Shown: positions 9,669 to 22,084 of the stretch, piece by piece
Layout: the number at the start of each line of letters is the position of its first letter
How positions within the stretch are numbered: the first letter of the stretch is position 1
Source of the DNA: Apium graveolens
Lineage: Eukaryota > Streptophyta > Magnoliopsida > Apiales > Apiaceae
Length of the DNA: 64,000 nt
Assembly: GCF_009905375.1 (NCBI RefSeq)
Contig: NC_133653.1
Span: forward strand, 83,402,911-83,466,910
Reading direction: 5' to 3'
Position numbers and translations under genes: made by a program
Notes under the pieces: generated by a model
What the model saw: the letters and a program-made list of their open reading frames with translations, nothing else
Databases searched by the model: none
What the model was told of the DNA's origin: nothing

Positions 9669-12600
9669 TGTGGCGCCCTCCAAACCCGGGTCAGAAGTTT
9701 GGGGTCCACAACACAAACACAAAATATCAACCTGTATAAGAAATATTATTTATAATGACCCTGCTTCACAAAACCACGGATCGCAACAGGTTAAAGTATG
9801 AAAACAAGCCACAACCTTAATTTATTACATCGTACCAAACCCCAACTAATTTAACTTACAATTGATAATAAAATCATTCTTACAATCTAACTATCTCTTT
9901 ACCGCATGAAACTTCTGCTAGCTCGATCCAACTCGACTGGAACCTTAGCCCGCACTTTGGACTGAGGAACTTCACTATCATCCGTATTCTTTTCAACTGT
10001 AAAATATATAAAAGAATCGCAAGGGTGAGCTAACTAGCTCAGCAAGTCACGATAACGATAACTGAAGTTAAACAATGATCAAATGAGATGATTCAAAGGA
10101 ATCAAGTTTCTTTTTAACTAATCATTAGAATTGGATATTCATTTTAAGTTTTAAAAACCAAGGTTAGGCTGCTGATCAGTCACGCACTAACCCCGAGCAA
10201 GCACACAGCACTGCTCTAATTACTGGATCCAAGGCACACATTGGCCTAACTTGACCATTGGTATGGTCTGACCACGAATCTGGTCCACATATATAAAAAA
10301 CTATCCAATCCTAAAGCAGTTCAATATGATAAACGATATAACTCAATAAAACAAGTTCATAATCAACGATAGTTAAACACTTGAATAAAAGCATAAGGAG
10401 GCTTATGGATATCTCAAGGAGATTTCAGGGTATGTATAAAAAATGGTTTTCAATTTGTACCAGCATCCGGGATTAGGTCAGAAATGATTTTTCAAAGTAT
10501 AGTTCTTTGATGTTATAAAGAATGATTGCAGTATAAAAGTTTATGTGTTTTTAAACAATTTTGTTTCAGTGTTTGGTGTTCGGTAGTTATACCTTTGGGG
10601 AGTAGTATCATATTGGTGTGATTTGATAACGAAAGATGGTTCACAAAGAATAAGGCTTACGGCTCAAGATAAAGAAAGAATCAGGGTTCAAGGGTAAGTA
10701 ATTTAAAACACTTGCAATACAAAACAAGAGTTATTTTGAGTAATAGCGACATGTTATGAAACAGTTCGAAAACATTGGTAATATATATCTTGAAGCAAAG
10801 TTCATAAATACTTGCCTTATAAGGCTTTACAATTATTACTGATCAATTCTGGACCAACTCTGTCGCTCAGGCTTTAACGTCCAACCACTAGATCCCATTG
10901 GATTGGACTTCGACACTCAGGTTTTTTTTTCTGTTGAAAATCTACTGAGCTCGACGACTGACTACTAGGTCATCTCTAGTCCATCGTCCACTTTCAGGTT
11001 CCCGATTATAACCTACAGGGTCGAAATACCCTACGTTAGACGTCTAGGTATGCTTGACATATCCTCGATACTAATTCTTACCCAACGATATTTAAATATG
11101 TCTCGTAACACATACAGTATTGCAATACAGGCAACAGTTAGGGTTCACGTTCTCGAAAATCGATTCGGTGTTTATTTTCAGAAAGTACATATACTTGTTA
11201 GCGTATGAAATTAGGGTTATTGGTTTTGGCAAAACGTTCCACTACAATGTACAATTCAGGTTTTATATAAAACTTACGTTTATGTATATACTTATACTCG
11301 CTCGACGTCCCGATAATCCCCGGGTACATTCCCGTATTTTCGTAGTTCAATTCCCCGAAAATCGGGCAGCGTTCCCTTTGTTTATCGGACTACCCGTCGA
11401 AACATCATCAACGTCAATAACAACAAATCACAACCCAGTCACCACAACCAATATTCATAGATTCCCAAGCACCAATTTAATACTATTATTAATTATCATT
11501 CGCACTTTTCATTTAATTCACATTTTATTTTCATTTACTAATTTAGGACTCAGAATATGATCATCATGGTCCACCGTTGACTCACCGAAGTTCATCATCA
11601 ACGGCGGTAAAATTTACGAGTACCCGATTAATTTTGGGTTTCCAACATAAATTCCACCGATTATTTTAAAATTTACTTCGCACGAATAATTAATTTTAAT
11701 ATCACGAATAGCAATCATAATTTCCTGCAATTTAATAAAATAATAAGAATTAAATTTGAATTAACTGAACCAACACAGCCAACAAAATAACAGTAACACA
11801 ACCACACGCACACGCGGCGCGTGCAGCAGCATACCAACACAACCCGCCGCAACACCTCTCACCGAAAACGGAAAAAAAAGGAGGCGGTGACCGGAAAGAT
11901 AAAAGGGCAGCACAGGAACAACAATTAATTACACACACGTATACATACATGTATATATATGCATTTAATAACAGGAAGGAACCAAAGCAACCGAACAGCC
12001 GCCATTCACCGGAAAACAAACCGGAAAATGAACACGACGGTAAAACGGGGAACAGGGGAGGAGAGTGCAGAAGAACAACAAGGGAAAAACAAGAAGAAAA
12101 AGAGAATAGAGAGAGGAGAGATCAGAGATCAGAGAGATCAGAGAGATTAAGAGAGATTGAGAGATTAAATTATGAGTAAATAAAATCAAATCGGTTTATT
12201 TAGGAAATACCGCCACGAGGCAATGAACAAGATACGTGTCAATTTCTTTTTATAGAAATTTGACACGTGTCCTGCTATATCAATCTGTTCCAATAATTCG
12301 TGATTTATCGAACCCAGTTGCCCATAGAATAAATTCGGATAATTATCAAAATAACATTAAAATTTTCTAAAAATCCCAAAACTAATAAAATAAAATTTTC
12401 ATAATTTTTAAAACATTTTTGAAATGCAACTCATATCCGCGTTTGATAATTAATAAACCGAGCTGCACTTAAAACAAATTCCGAAAATCACGAAAATAGT
12501 CTTAAAATGTTATAAATATCCCGAAGTAAATAAAAATGTAACTTTTGGAATTTTAAAACAATTTCTAAAACGCAACTTGTACCCGCTTTTATCAATAACA

Positions 12601-13080
12601 CGAAACAACGAGCGCGTGAAATTAATCCTGAAAATTTCCAAAATAATTTTAAAATTCCCGAAATATTCCCAACTTAAATAAATATGAGTTTCATAATATT
12701 TGAGGAATTTTAGAATTAAATATGGATTTTACCATTAAACATACTCAGAAAATCATTTAAAGATAAATAATTAATGAAATATTGATTTCTCAATTTTATA
12801 AAATCCTAAAAATAATTATTGTAATTATAAAATCATAAAAATAATTTTTGAAACATTCCCAATATTTATGCAAATAAATTTGCACCAAATCCACTTTTGA
12901 AAATGAAAACAATCCAATACGACTCCATAATTAATCACACGAACAACCCGGTATATTATAAATTACACCTATATAATAATCAATCAACACAAAGCGGTCA
13001 AAACCAATACACATATTTTATTTAATAATTTCCGTAATAATCACATATTTAAATAATTCAAAAACACACGAGTCGTTATA
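9669..13080 (-). repeat. Long LTR (~3.4 kb) of a Ty3-gypsy element, reverse orientation
   Basis: The left end reads TGTGGCGCCCTCCAAACCC, a familiar plant gypsy LTR terminus. The right end is CGAGTCGTTATA, where TTACA would be expected, next to a polypurine tract on the minus strand. The length is about 3412 bases, long even for chromovirus-type gypsy LTRs. Short ORFs inside (11.1-12.2 kb) have no protein character. The partner LTR is not in view. Confidence 0.7.
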
Positions 13081-13100
13081 TCCTTCCCCCCCTTAAAAGG
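13081..13100 (-). other. Polypurine tract of the gypsy element
   Basis: On the minus strand a purine-rich run ending GGGGGGGAAGGA lies immediately before the LTR, preceded by the GAGGACAGAATCC block usual in plant gypsy elements. It fixes the orientation as minus. Confidence 0.75.
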
Positions 13101-16100
13101 ATTCTGTCCTCAAAATCTGGTCTAACTAATTAAGTGAGGATATTTGTCAAGTATATCTGACTCAAATTTCTAAGTAGACCCTTCTACTCGAAGATTCAAA
13201 CGTACTCATAATAGGTATGCACTCATTTCCAAGGACTTGCCTTTAACGATCAAGAATTTGGATTGATCACTATATGCAGAACAACTTAGACCAGAGCCCC
13301 ATTGGCTTCTGATCAATTACTTAATTTAAACCCAATACTTATCACTTTAATATTGACAAGTAAAATACATTAGGTATGCACACTGGTGTGACGGTCATAT
13401 CATTTATGAACAACTTTATCTATATTTATCAATACCTCGAATTGTTCACTAATTTTAGGACTTATCTTGTCCCTTCTACTTAGACTCATCCAGTTTCTTA
13501 TAAGACGACACTTTTACTAACACTACTGGTCTTATTTCTATATTCATATTCTTCCTCAATATAATTTCGCCTTCTTTCTTTGTCTACCCCGAGCTGCTTC
13601 AATCAATATCATTACGCTCTTGGTGTGCTGATCTAACTTAGAATTTGACAACTTTCTTTCTCCCACTTTATTTTAATAGAAATGGGGACCTATACTTGTA
13701 TTCACATGAAGCTTGGTAAAGTGGCATTTCAAAGCTGACATCGCTGATAAATGATCATTCCAGTGTTTCCTTAAAACTTCACCTCTCAACATATTTTACC
13801 TTTCCTGAATCACTTTCGTACCTTGACTCTCTATTCAAGGATGATAGGCGGTACTCATTTTTAACCTGGTTTCCAAACATTTAAACATCTCTTACTCTTT
13901 CCAATTCGTTTACTAACTCCTCGGTGGTCTTATTTACATCCAATCCTTTCTGTCGATATAAGGCATCTGTTACCATACAGCTTTGTTTAGGTAGTTGTTA
14001 ATGGATTAATTCAGAATCTTTTGTTAACCTTAGTCAAAATTTTAGTCTTGAAGACTCAACGTATAGTTGCTTTCCTTCTGATCTTCGGAGAAAATCTTTG
14101 GGCATTCCATGCAGGCTTTCTTATTCTTTGAATAACTGAGGATGTTATCAATAAATTCAATTTGCTTACCCAAGTACTCCTTATACACCACGTTCCTTAA
14201 TTCCTTGTAGCCACTTGATACACTTGTCATTTCACATAATATCATCAGAGCTTGCAATGCTCTGAACTCACTTTGATCGTAATCTCTGATTTTTTTTCAG
14301 GTCAGATCTTAAGTTAATTCTCAATACATAACACACTTCTTAAATTGGGTCTCATAAGTAATCAATTCTTTATAGGGTCTTCTTCTTATTCATTGTTTTG
14401 TTAGACTCCCGATAATCAGTACATACTTTTATACTTTCATTCCTTTTTCTCCCTTAAAATCATTGATACACTTCATGATTTGTTTCTTGTAAAACCACTT
14501 CCTGGGTCTGCCTTATCTACTAGGCCTCCAATATTTCACTTTAATTCTTTGGCATGTCTAACACTTCCCAATCTGTTCTGAAATTCCCTTCTTATATCTG
14601 GTTATCACTATTTTTCTTTAAGTTTCTATATATCTTGGCATTTCTTCAATAGATTAAATACTCGATATTGTGAATTCCCTATGGGATCTCGTTCCTTAAT
14701 TCTTCTGCTTATAGCGTCCAAGTGCTGGAGGAGAATCTGGGGATATCATGATCATTCTCCTGGGCGCATGAATTTCCTCTCACAACTGCTAACATCGTGA
14801 TCCGTTATCTTCTTTTGACATCTTCTTATCTTCCCTTAACAACTTCGACTGAAAGGTCATACTATTCATCCTTGCTCCAGTTTGGATTATAAACTCTGAT
14901 TCCCAATTTCAACTTCTAAAATTCCATAGAAATTCTTTCGGTATAGTCTCTATGTTCGTTATTGCTTTCCTCTATCTTTGCATTTCCTCGTGAATATATA
15001 TTTCAACCTCTTATAGCCCGTATAGATCTTACACCTTTCTCCATACATATTATGTTTCCCAAATCTTTCAAAACGAATATTATTACTGTTATTCCCAAAT
15101 TATAGGTAGGATACTTCTGCTCATAAGGTTTCGGTTGTCTGGATGCATATACAATAACCCTATTGTGCTGCATCAACACACATCCTATTCCCTAAGGAGA
15201 AGCATCACTATCAACTACCAAACCTCCTTGATACTTTTAAATTGATAAAACAGGTGCTGAAACCATTCTTTCATTTAACTCCGCAAAACTTTCCCTTCAT
15301 CCTTCTCCATTTCACAAAACTTCTTGCTTTTCCTGGTTAGCTTCGTCCAAGATATTGCAACTTTCACGAAATCCTGCACCAATTTCCAATAGTAACCGAC
15401 CCATAATAAAACTTCTTACTTTTGTTGGTGTTTCTGGTCTCTTTTCATTCATAGTAATTTTAACTTCTGCTGAATCTCTTTTGATCTTCTCTCCATTGAC
15501 TATCTTTGCTAAGAACTATATTTCATACAACTTCTTTCTTCTCCAACTTCCCAGTCATCATTAATCGCTTTGCATGCTCCTCCATTAACTTTAAGTATCA
15601 CAACTATAGCTTACTCGGATATTCCTTAAAGGTATTGTCCATCCAGTTCAAATATTGCTAGTATATTGGTTAATATAGATGACAAAATGAGAACAGTACT
15701 TAGTTCTGAAAATTATCCTTGATACATTCATAGGTTTAGTCTTCAATTGGTGAAATATCAAATCTTAAATCAGTCTTATAAAAGTACTTTGCTTCCTTCG
15801 TTTGATCAAACAAATCATTGGGTCAAGGTAACAGATACTTGTTCTTGATAGTAAACTTGTTGAGCTCTTGCTAGTCGACGCATAATCACATACTTCCATA
15901 TTTCTTATTAACATTTAATACCGGTGCACCTTATGGGGTACCCTAGGTCTAATCGCTTCTTCTTCTAGTATTTCTTGCATTCACTTTGCTAACTTCTTCA
16001 CTTTAACTGGCGCCATTCTGTGCGGGGCCTTGGACACTGGCTTCATTTCAGGTGCCAAATCAGTCACGAACTCAATTTCTATATCCGAAGGAAACGTTGA

Positions 16101-16320
16101 TAACTCATACAAAAATATATCTTGAAACTCCTTGATTACTATAAAATCTTCAAACTTTGTTTACTTCCGACTTTTATGTATTCCATAATCACCATAATGC
16201 TCATATCTTGATCACTGTAATCATTATTAACAAATTCGTTACCTTCTTTCATCTTCTGAACCTCCTCACCTTCTCATTTGGCATCCTCAGAATTATCTTT
16301 TCATCCCGACGGTCTGTCTG
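13101..16320 (-). pseudogene. Decayed Ty3-gypsy pol (RT, RNase H and downstream)
   Basis: No long frame survives, but minus-strand translation gives recognisable pieces. Near 16015-16060 there is a KPVSKAPHRMAPVK-like stretch just before the RT. Near 15800-15900 an ELNKFTIKNKYLLP-like stretch matches the RT. Near 15140-15215 a DASP..GIGCVLMQ-like stretch matches the RNase H. All are interrupted by stops and shifts. The sequence from 13.1 to about 15.1 kb should hold the integrase end but is too decayed to place. The left side joins its own LTR; the right side ends abruptly at copia sequence. Confidence 0.7.
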
Positions 16321-16338
16321 GACATCACGCTTTAGTAG

Positions 16339-17327
16339 TCATTGGAAGGTTTTAATTGTTCGTTCAAATTGTGTTTTTATGTGTTGTGCAAAGTTGGAGA
16401 AAACTGAGAAAACTTGAGATTTATTTGAGATGGAAAAAGACCATAAGAAATTGGTAAGATCATCCAAAAACAAAATATAATATCTATGACCCTCTGAACT
16501 TACAATGGGAGATGTCCATAAATCGCTATGGATGATGTCAAAAGGTTGTGAAGTACAAGAGGTAGAAGTGTAAAAAGGTAATCTAATACTTTTGCCGAGA
16601 ACACAAGATTGGAAAACATTATTCATAGATTTATTAAAGTCAATTGAACCAGAATTTTTTAAGGAATGCAAAGGAGATTGTCCCGGATGTCCAAGACGTT
16701 GGTGCCAGAGTTGTGAAGAAATAGCAGCAAAGGCCGAGGATTGTGATGAGCCTGACCCGAGCACGAGAGGGTAAAGATCACCGCTGCTGTTGCACCGGAG
16801 GATAGGGGTCCGGGTCTTGTAATTATTCACAAAAAACTAAAGGGGTCAAATTCAACGGACACAGAGTTGTCAGTTGTAAATCTACGAACCGAGATTAAAT
16901 TTTTAAGTAATTTAGGGGCGTAGAGCACATTTTTAAGGACAAAGGGTGGGAAGGGTTTGGGAAGATATTTTGTGCCTTGTCCAAGAACCGGTATGGAGTC
17001 ACCATTACCAACGACAATATTTTGTAAAGTGCAATTATTAAAGAAGGAATGAAAATCACCTTGCTCGTTTGTCATGGTGGTAGTTGCTCCGGTGTCCATG
17101 TAGAGAGTGGGATCGGACTGCTTTAGAGACATGGTGTAGAGAGCTTGCTCGATATCTGTTGGAGTGTAAGCAGCCTGATATTCCTGATTTGGTCGGGAGC
17201 CAAGTAGACCTTGTGTGCTTTGTTGGGCCTGATTTGACCGGGCTGAAGTGGTGGGGTACGGGCAAGGTGGACTGGGCCAACTGAACTGCTGAGCCTGTTG
17301 TGCATGAGGAACTGTTCGAGGTTGCAT
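16339..17327 (-). pseudogene. Copia protease and integrase N-terminal part (element 3)
   Basis: Two overlapping frames (16827-17327 and 16339-16830) carry this part. The first has the protease active-site box YMDTGATTTMT. The second has the pre-integrase/zinc-binding segment with HQRLGHPG and a central-domain start IIHSDLWTSP. The switch of frame near 16828 and another at the gag end show decay. The zinc-binding pair normally ends CxxC; here only one Cys (SCVLGKS) is visible. Confidence 0.8.
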
Positions 17328-17390
17328 CCAGGGCGAAGGCGGGTATGATTGCTGCCAGAAGGGACCCTGATTGTTGTAGAAGGAGAATCG

Positions 17391-18161
17391 TCAATGACCA
17401 GCAAAGTTACGTCCACGACCTCGACCTCTGAAGCGACCACGACCCCTGCTGCGTTCGTAAGTAAAATCAGGCCGATTATCATACGGGAGCTGTCGTGATG
17501 TACCTGTTGCAAGGGCTGTCCCGGCGTTTTTAGAGGCGTGGAGTGCCTGCTCCGCCTTCCGACTCTCAACTTGAACCAATTTCGAACGGGCGGTATAGAA
17601 AGAGGGGAGGGGCTCTTGTTGTTGAAGGATTGTGGCTATACCCTCATATTGCTCGTTCAACCCAGCAATTAGTTGCAATACCAACCTGTCATTATCTACC
17701 GGTGTATTGACGTTGGCAAGTTGGTCAGCCAACACTTTTAATTCTTGACAATATGCAGAAACGTTGGGAAATCCATCCCAACGGGTATTAGAGAACTTGT
17801 GAAGAAGATGAATGGCACGTGAACTTTTGTTGTCTTGAAAGATGTTTTGTATAGCAATCCAGGCAGCGTACGCAGTTGAATTAGGTTTGAGAATGGTGTG
17901 AAGGAGGACAATGGCGTCCAGGCGATCCCACTCATCATCGGGTTTGGGTGGCTGTGATTCTTTGTTAGAGGGAGATGTGACTGGTTTGGGAGTATCAGGC
18001 ATGGGGGAGAGGTGGTCATGGACCAAGAAGGCTCTGCAATGGATTTTAAACAACTCAGACCAGGAAGCGTACTGGCCTGATTCCATTTCTAAGGTTATTG
18101 GGATAAAACTCTTTATATTGGACACTGTTGTAGCAGGGTGGAGTTGGTTTTTGGAAGTCAT
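17391..18161 (-). CDS. Copia gag-like protein (element 3)
   Basis: This is a 256-codon frame. The N-terminal half is typical of plant copia gag (an SYWSELFKIHC-like block at residues 33-43 and a DNDRLVLQLIAGL block near 150). The C-terminus is rich in Arg-Gly (residues ~235-256), where many copia gags carry RNA-binding sequence. No CCHC zinc knuckle is seen before the frame closes. Gag packages the element RNA. It lies 59 bases downstream of the PBS, as expected. The frame is intact, unlike the protease and integrase behind it. Confidence 0.8.
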   Translation of the reverse strand: MTSKNQLHPATTVSNIKSFIPITLEMESGQYASWSELFKIHCRAFLVHDHLSPMPDTPKPVTSPSNKESQPPKPDDEWDRLDAIVLLHTILKPNSTAYAAWIAIQNIFQDNKSSRAIHLLHKFSNTRWDGFPNVSAYCQELKVLADQLANVNTPVDNDRLVLQLIAGLNEQYEGIATILQQQEPLPSFYTARSKLVQVESRKAEQALHASKNAGTALATGTSRQLPYDNRPDFTYERSRGRGRFRGRGRGRNFAGH

Positions 18162-18219
18162 ATCTTGGTGGTGAAAAGAAGAAGAAGAGTGGAAGGAGAG
18201 GAATTAGGTTAGAGGACTT

Positions 18220-18231
18220 TGCTCTGATACC
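18220..18231 (-). other. Primer binding site (initiator Met tRNA)
   Basis: The minus strand reads TGGTATCAGAGC, complementary to the 3' end of plant initiator methionine tRNA. It lies between the LTR end and gag and marks the 5' side of element 3. Confidence 0.9.
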
Positions 18232-18239
18232 ATAAAAGA

Positions 18240-18335
18240 TGTAATAGGCTCCTTGCCCTCTTCACATTCATTCATTTGTATAAATAGTTACCAGCCTATT
18301 CACATTATGGATATAATATAATTGAATGCCTACAA
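18240..18335 (-). repeat. Probable 5' LTR of element 3 (short)
   Basis: The minus strand runs from TGTAGGCATTC to ...CCTATTACA, with a TATTTATA box inside. At about 96 bases it is very short for a copia LTR, so the outer boundary could lie further right, up to about 18.5 kb. Nothing else is recognised between 18336 and 18690. Confidence 0.45.
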
Positions 18336-18699
18336 ATCTGCTAGATGATGATACTGATTCCCTAATTATAGGCTTAGAAATATACATCAAATATATGCGT
18401 CTATTACGAACTTACATATTATTAGAAGGTGTTACGCATTTGAGAATGTCACACATACATATTTTGAACTCGTATATTACATTATCACCATCCCTTACAA
18501 TTGTATAGATGATATGCATCTATAACGTGAATTTATATGTGACTTTCAGCTTTGTCTTCCGACTTGTGCTAAATTTCTGTATTGTTGGTTTCTGTTTCTA
18601 GTAGTCTGCAAACTCGTGCAGATACAACTTTATAAGTTATTGCCAAATCATTTTACATATGAAAGAACAAAACGGAAAGGTCTTAGATTTACTTTGCAG

Positions 18700-19537
18700 A
18701 TTGCTTGATCTATTAGACGTGCACAGGCCAAATGACAGGGGCAATGCAGCTTGGATGCTAATTGTCAAAAAACATGAGGTTTGCAACTGTTCTTTTCAAT
18801 TTTTTTTTGCAGCTTTAGTTTGTGTAACGATCGTAAATGTAATCAATTTTTCATATAATTTTCCTTATTCCCTAGATAATATTATAATTGGCACCATTGT
18901 TTACTACCTGAACTTAGGCTTCCACTTGATGAGTGCATCAACAAAGGGGGAATTTTATTGTCATGGTGTTGTTCTTGACTATAACAGTGAACGTAGTTTA
19001 ATTTGAAGTTTGGGCTATGTGAATTGTAAAATGCATTTTAGGGAAATTTTGAATGGGATGGTGAAAGTAAACATATTTGGTAGTGGCTGGTCCAGGGAGA
19101 TTTAGACATGAACACAATATCTCAAATTCCAGGTATGCCTGGACACCTTGTTAAGCAGAGGTGTTGTCGTAAAAGGTGTGGTGGTATGAAACACCTATCA
19201 CAATATCTCTGATGGGGTTGCATGCTTTGATGAAATTCTTCAAACCAAATATGTAAAAGGAAGTTTATTATATTCCAAGAATGTTTCCAGCTGAGTTTTT
19301 CCACTTTCTGGTAAAAATATGTAAGGCGTTTGTTTTAGTAAGAATTATTATTTGAAAAATATCCTAGTCTTGTTTCTTTCCTTTTCCTTTTTTAATGTAC
19401 TTCTCATGCATAAATATACTTCAGATATTGAGAATTTGAGATCCAAGGTTGAACTAATGCGATATGAAGCTGATTTGTGGAACGTGTTTAGTGGGAGACT
19501 CATAGTGGCCGAGGGAAGCTCAAAGAGATCCAGATGA
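18700..19537 (+). pseudogene. Exon-like remnants of an unrecognised gene
   Basis: An exon-like piece (18700-18778) lies between a CAG acceptor and a GT donor; it encodes a leucine-rich helix-like stretch followed by NAAWMLIVKKHE. A second piece (19425-19537) follows a CAG acceptor, encodes an LRSKVELMRYEADLW-type helix and ends in TGA after the basic tail SSKRSR. The phases do not join directly (0 against 1), so an exon is missing or the gene is broken. A copy of the repeat found at 22-24 kb lies between them. I do not recognise the family. Confidence 0.35.
18940..19180. repeat. Partial third copy of the 22-24 kb repeat
   Basis: The stretch with GAAGTTTGGGCTATGTG, TTTTAGGGAAATTTTGAATG and CAGGTATGCCTGGACACC matches the ends of both units of the tandem duplication at 22085-24320. 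Confidence 0.7.
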
Positions 19538-19933
19538 TTATCATGATAGTTCTGTTCAGTGTTCACTGAAATAGAATTTGATAACATGTCTGACATATTT
19601 GGGAAACAGATTACTAAACTATAACCAGGAAGTATACAGAGAAGGGGTGCTCATCATTATATCATTCAATTACCAAATAGACAAGTCGCTCATTCTCATA
19701 TCATTCAAGCTTCCGCTTACCAATCCATTCTGAACAATTAGTTCTCATGCATGATAGGTTCAATCAAAAACAACATCATCCAATTACACAGTAGAAACAA
19801 CATGAACACCAACAACGATCACTATTCACTTAGTACATATATTGTTGATTCATGAAGCTAGGAAGAGTGGAAAAATATTGGAAGCCACAACTATCACTAA
19901 GACTAGTTACCACCAGGAGAACATCTGTTGGAA

Positions 19934-21916
19934 TTAAAGTTTAACTCCAGATTTAACTCGAAAAATGACAACCCTAAATAACCTCTCCTTAACCAACTCA
20001 AATCCACAAATGTCACCTACAGCCAGATTATTTTCTTTTGCAAAATTCTTCCAACCAGCACTGAATTTGGCACACTTCTTGTTAATGTAGCACTTAACTT
20101 TCCAAACTTCTCCATCTGGAAGTTTAAGGTTAACCTTGCAACTGTCCTTGGTTATGTGTCTGCTTATAAAATCCACCGGCACAGTCTGCAAAGGCCAGAG
20201 GTAAAATGGAAATTTGAAACATAATTACAAAATAATTAATGGACAAGGAAAAGCAACATAATTCCTATTCAAAAACAGCTTAGAATAGTTGAAATCCTTA
20301 CTATTGATCCACCATACAAATAAGAGTATTTAACTTCCACAGTGAAGTTGGGGTGTTTTGGTTTGAAGGCCTTGACTGATTCAAGCACTCTAGCTTTGTC
20401 AACTTCACTTCTGGGCAGTTTTTCAATTTCTGCATCTGAAAAAGAAAATGATCATTAAATAATGAATCAGGAGAAAAAACACAACTATTAACAGATTCAC
20501 TAAGATGATCCTTAAGGGAAGAAGCAAATGGTAATATACACAACAAAAAAGTGATGGAACCCCAAGTACTCAGATTACAAATAACGTATAATGTATAAAA
20601 ATTTAACTAACCGTTTGCATCATTTGCAGCTCGATGTATGATGACCTGAAACCATTTTTTAGAGAGGTTGATGAGCTCGAAGACACAAACATCACCTACG
20701 CTGAGGGAATTATCTCGTGCAAATATAGTCCATCCACGACTAATTCTACACTGACCACATTTTATATTTAAATTACAATAAACAACCCAAGATTCTTCTG
20801 CAAAGTGTAGGATAAGTTGGTCATTGGTCTTCCAGTTTTTATGAGCTTCTTTGAAGTTCTTCGGTATGTACTGAAAAAAAGAGAGGATAGTTTCCAAGAG
20901 TTTTTAAACTTGAATACTTCAATATATGACAACTTAAATTTAGAATACATATCTTAAAGCAATTTGTAAATTTCAAAACAATTTGCATACTTTTTACTTT
21001 CAGTGAGGCTACTCAGTTGAAGATTCAAATATGTACATTTTTGCAACTTACCACATTAGGCCATCCTCCGCCTACAAGATGTGATTCTTTCATCACGTGA
21101 ATGAAGAACGGGTTCTTTGATTGAAAAGCATTAGCCAAAGCAAGTGCTCTATATTTGGCTACTTCATTTCCCGTTTTTTCTGTAAAACCAACATCTGTAT
21201 ATGTCAGTTTTTTCATTTTCTAGCTAACTGTATATTTAAATTTTCATTGTGTACATAATAAAAAGACACCACTCACAGAAGATATATACCTTTCTCTTGT
21301 CTCGGTTTTGAGGATGCTTTTGAACTAGGAGCTTTAGTCCTTGTCTTCTTACAAGGCCTGAGTACATTGTCAGAAGACTCAGAACTGCTAAAATCATCAA
21401 TCTCAAGAACTCTTTTCTTCTCTGGAGTTGATTTAACAAAGTTGACTGGATAATCTATCTCCAGTGCACTTGGTTCAAATATAGATACTCGAAAATTGGA
21501 ATCTCCATTGTATTTAAATACTAGCAGATAACCAAAACATATTGAATAAAATTTTGCGAATTCTGGCCAACCATTTTGCAGCCAAACCTCCCCTTTGTGT
21601 CTTTTTAACTCAACTAACCATTGTGAACCACTTGGTGTAGTCAAGGATACACTATCCTTTAGGTTCTTTCCAAAAATTGTTACAAACTTTTTAGGAAATA
21701 GCTGCAAGGGATAAAATTTGAAATATATCATGCGTTGCATTAACATTTACACGAGGAGGAAACAGATCATGCAAATACAGATATGTAACCAGTGTTCAAG
21801 CTCCAAGAGTTTAAATAACTTCTTACAAGTTTATTATGGGAGCCAACATCAGTGAGTATAATCTTGAAAAAGCTGTTTGATTTCCCCGGCATATCTGAAC
21901 CAGATAAAGAGATCAT
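19934..21916 (-). CDS. REM-type B3 domain transcription factor, three B3 domains
   Basis: Six coding exons join in phase on the minus strand: 21916-21827, 21701-21290, 21179-21052, 20870-20612, 20435-20302 and 20185-19934. All introns are GT-AG, and the product is 424 aa. Three B3 DNA-binding domains lie at about residues 16-115, 183-292 and 323-420, each with the W..GW..FA and G(D/Y)..(V/C)F core pattern. The linker after the first domain has a basic KKTRTK patch, a possible nuclear signal. REM proteins (the group of VRN1) bind DNA in the nucleus, many in reproductive tissue. The start is the first ATG after the acceptor at 21925; ATG 21892, eight codons later, is an alternative that keeps the domain whole. 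No lesion is seen, so the gene is probably functional. 3' flank 19541-19933 holds nothing else I recognise. Confidence 0.87.
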
Positions 21917-22084
21917 CAGCTCAACTGCAGGAAAAGAAGAAATTGTTATTTAGAATCAAAGATATACCAAAATATAGTTTGTATAATATCTCATGTGATC
22001 AAAATTCTAAAAATCAAATATTTGGGATGTGGTGATAATTAATAACAATATGAACATATAATGTGCATAGAAGACTACAGGCAC

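Larger units (their letters stand above)
16321..18335 (-). mobile_element. Truncated Ty1-copia element, reverse orientation (element 3)
   Basis: Read on the minus strand it has a short LTR-like end, a PBS, gag, protease and the start of integrase, then stops at about 16321 against gypsy sequence. The RT, RNase H and 3' LTR are missing, so the copy is truncated. It has no extra ORF in view and is unrelated to elements 1 and 2. Confidence 0.8.

Noticed and set aside
11120..12189. Frames of 60-150 codons in the gypsy LTR
   Set aside because: No protein-like composition or motif, and they lie inside a long terminal repeat.
17056..17569. Overlapping frames beside the copia gag and protease
   Set aside because: They are shadows in other frames of the gag-pol coding sequence.
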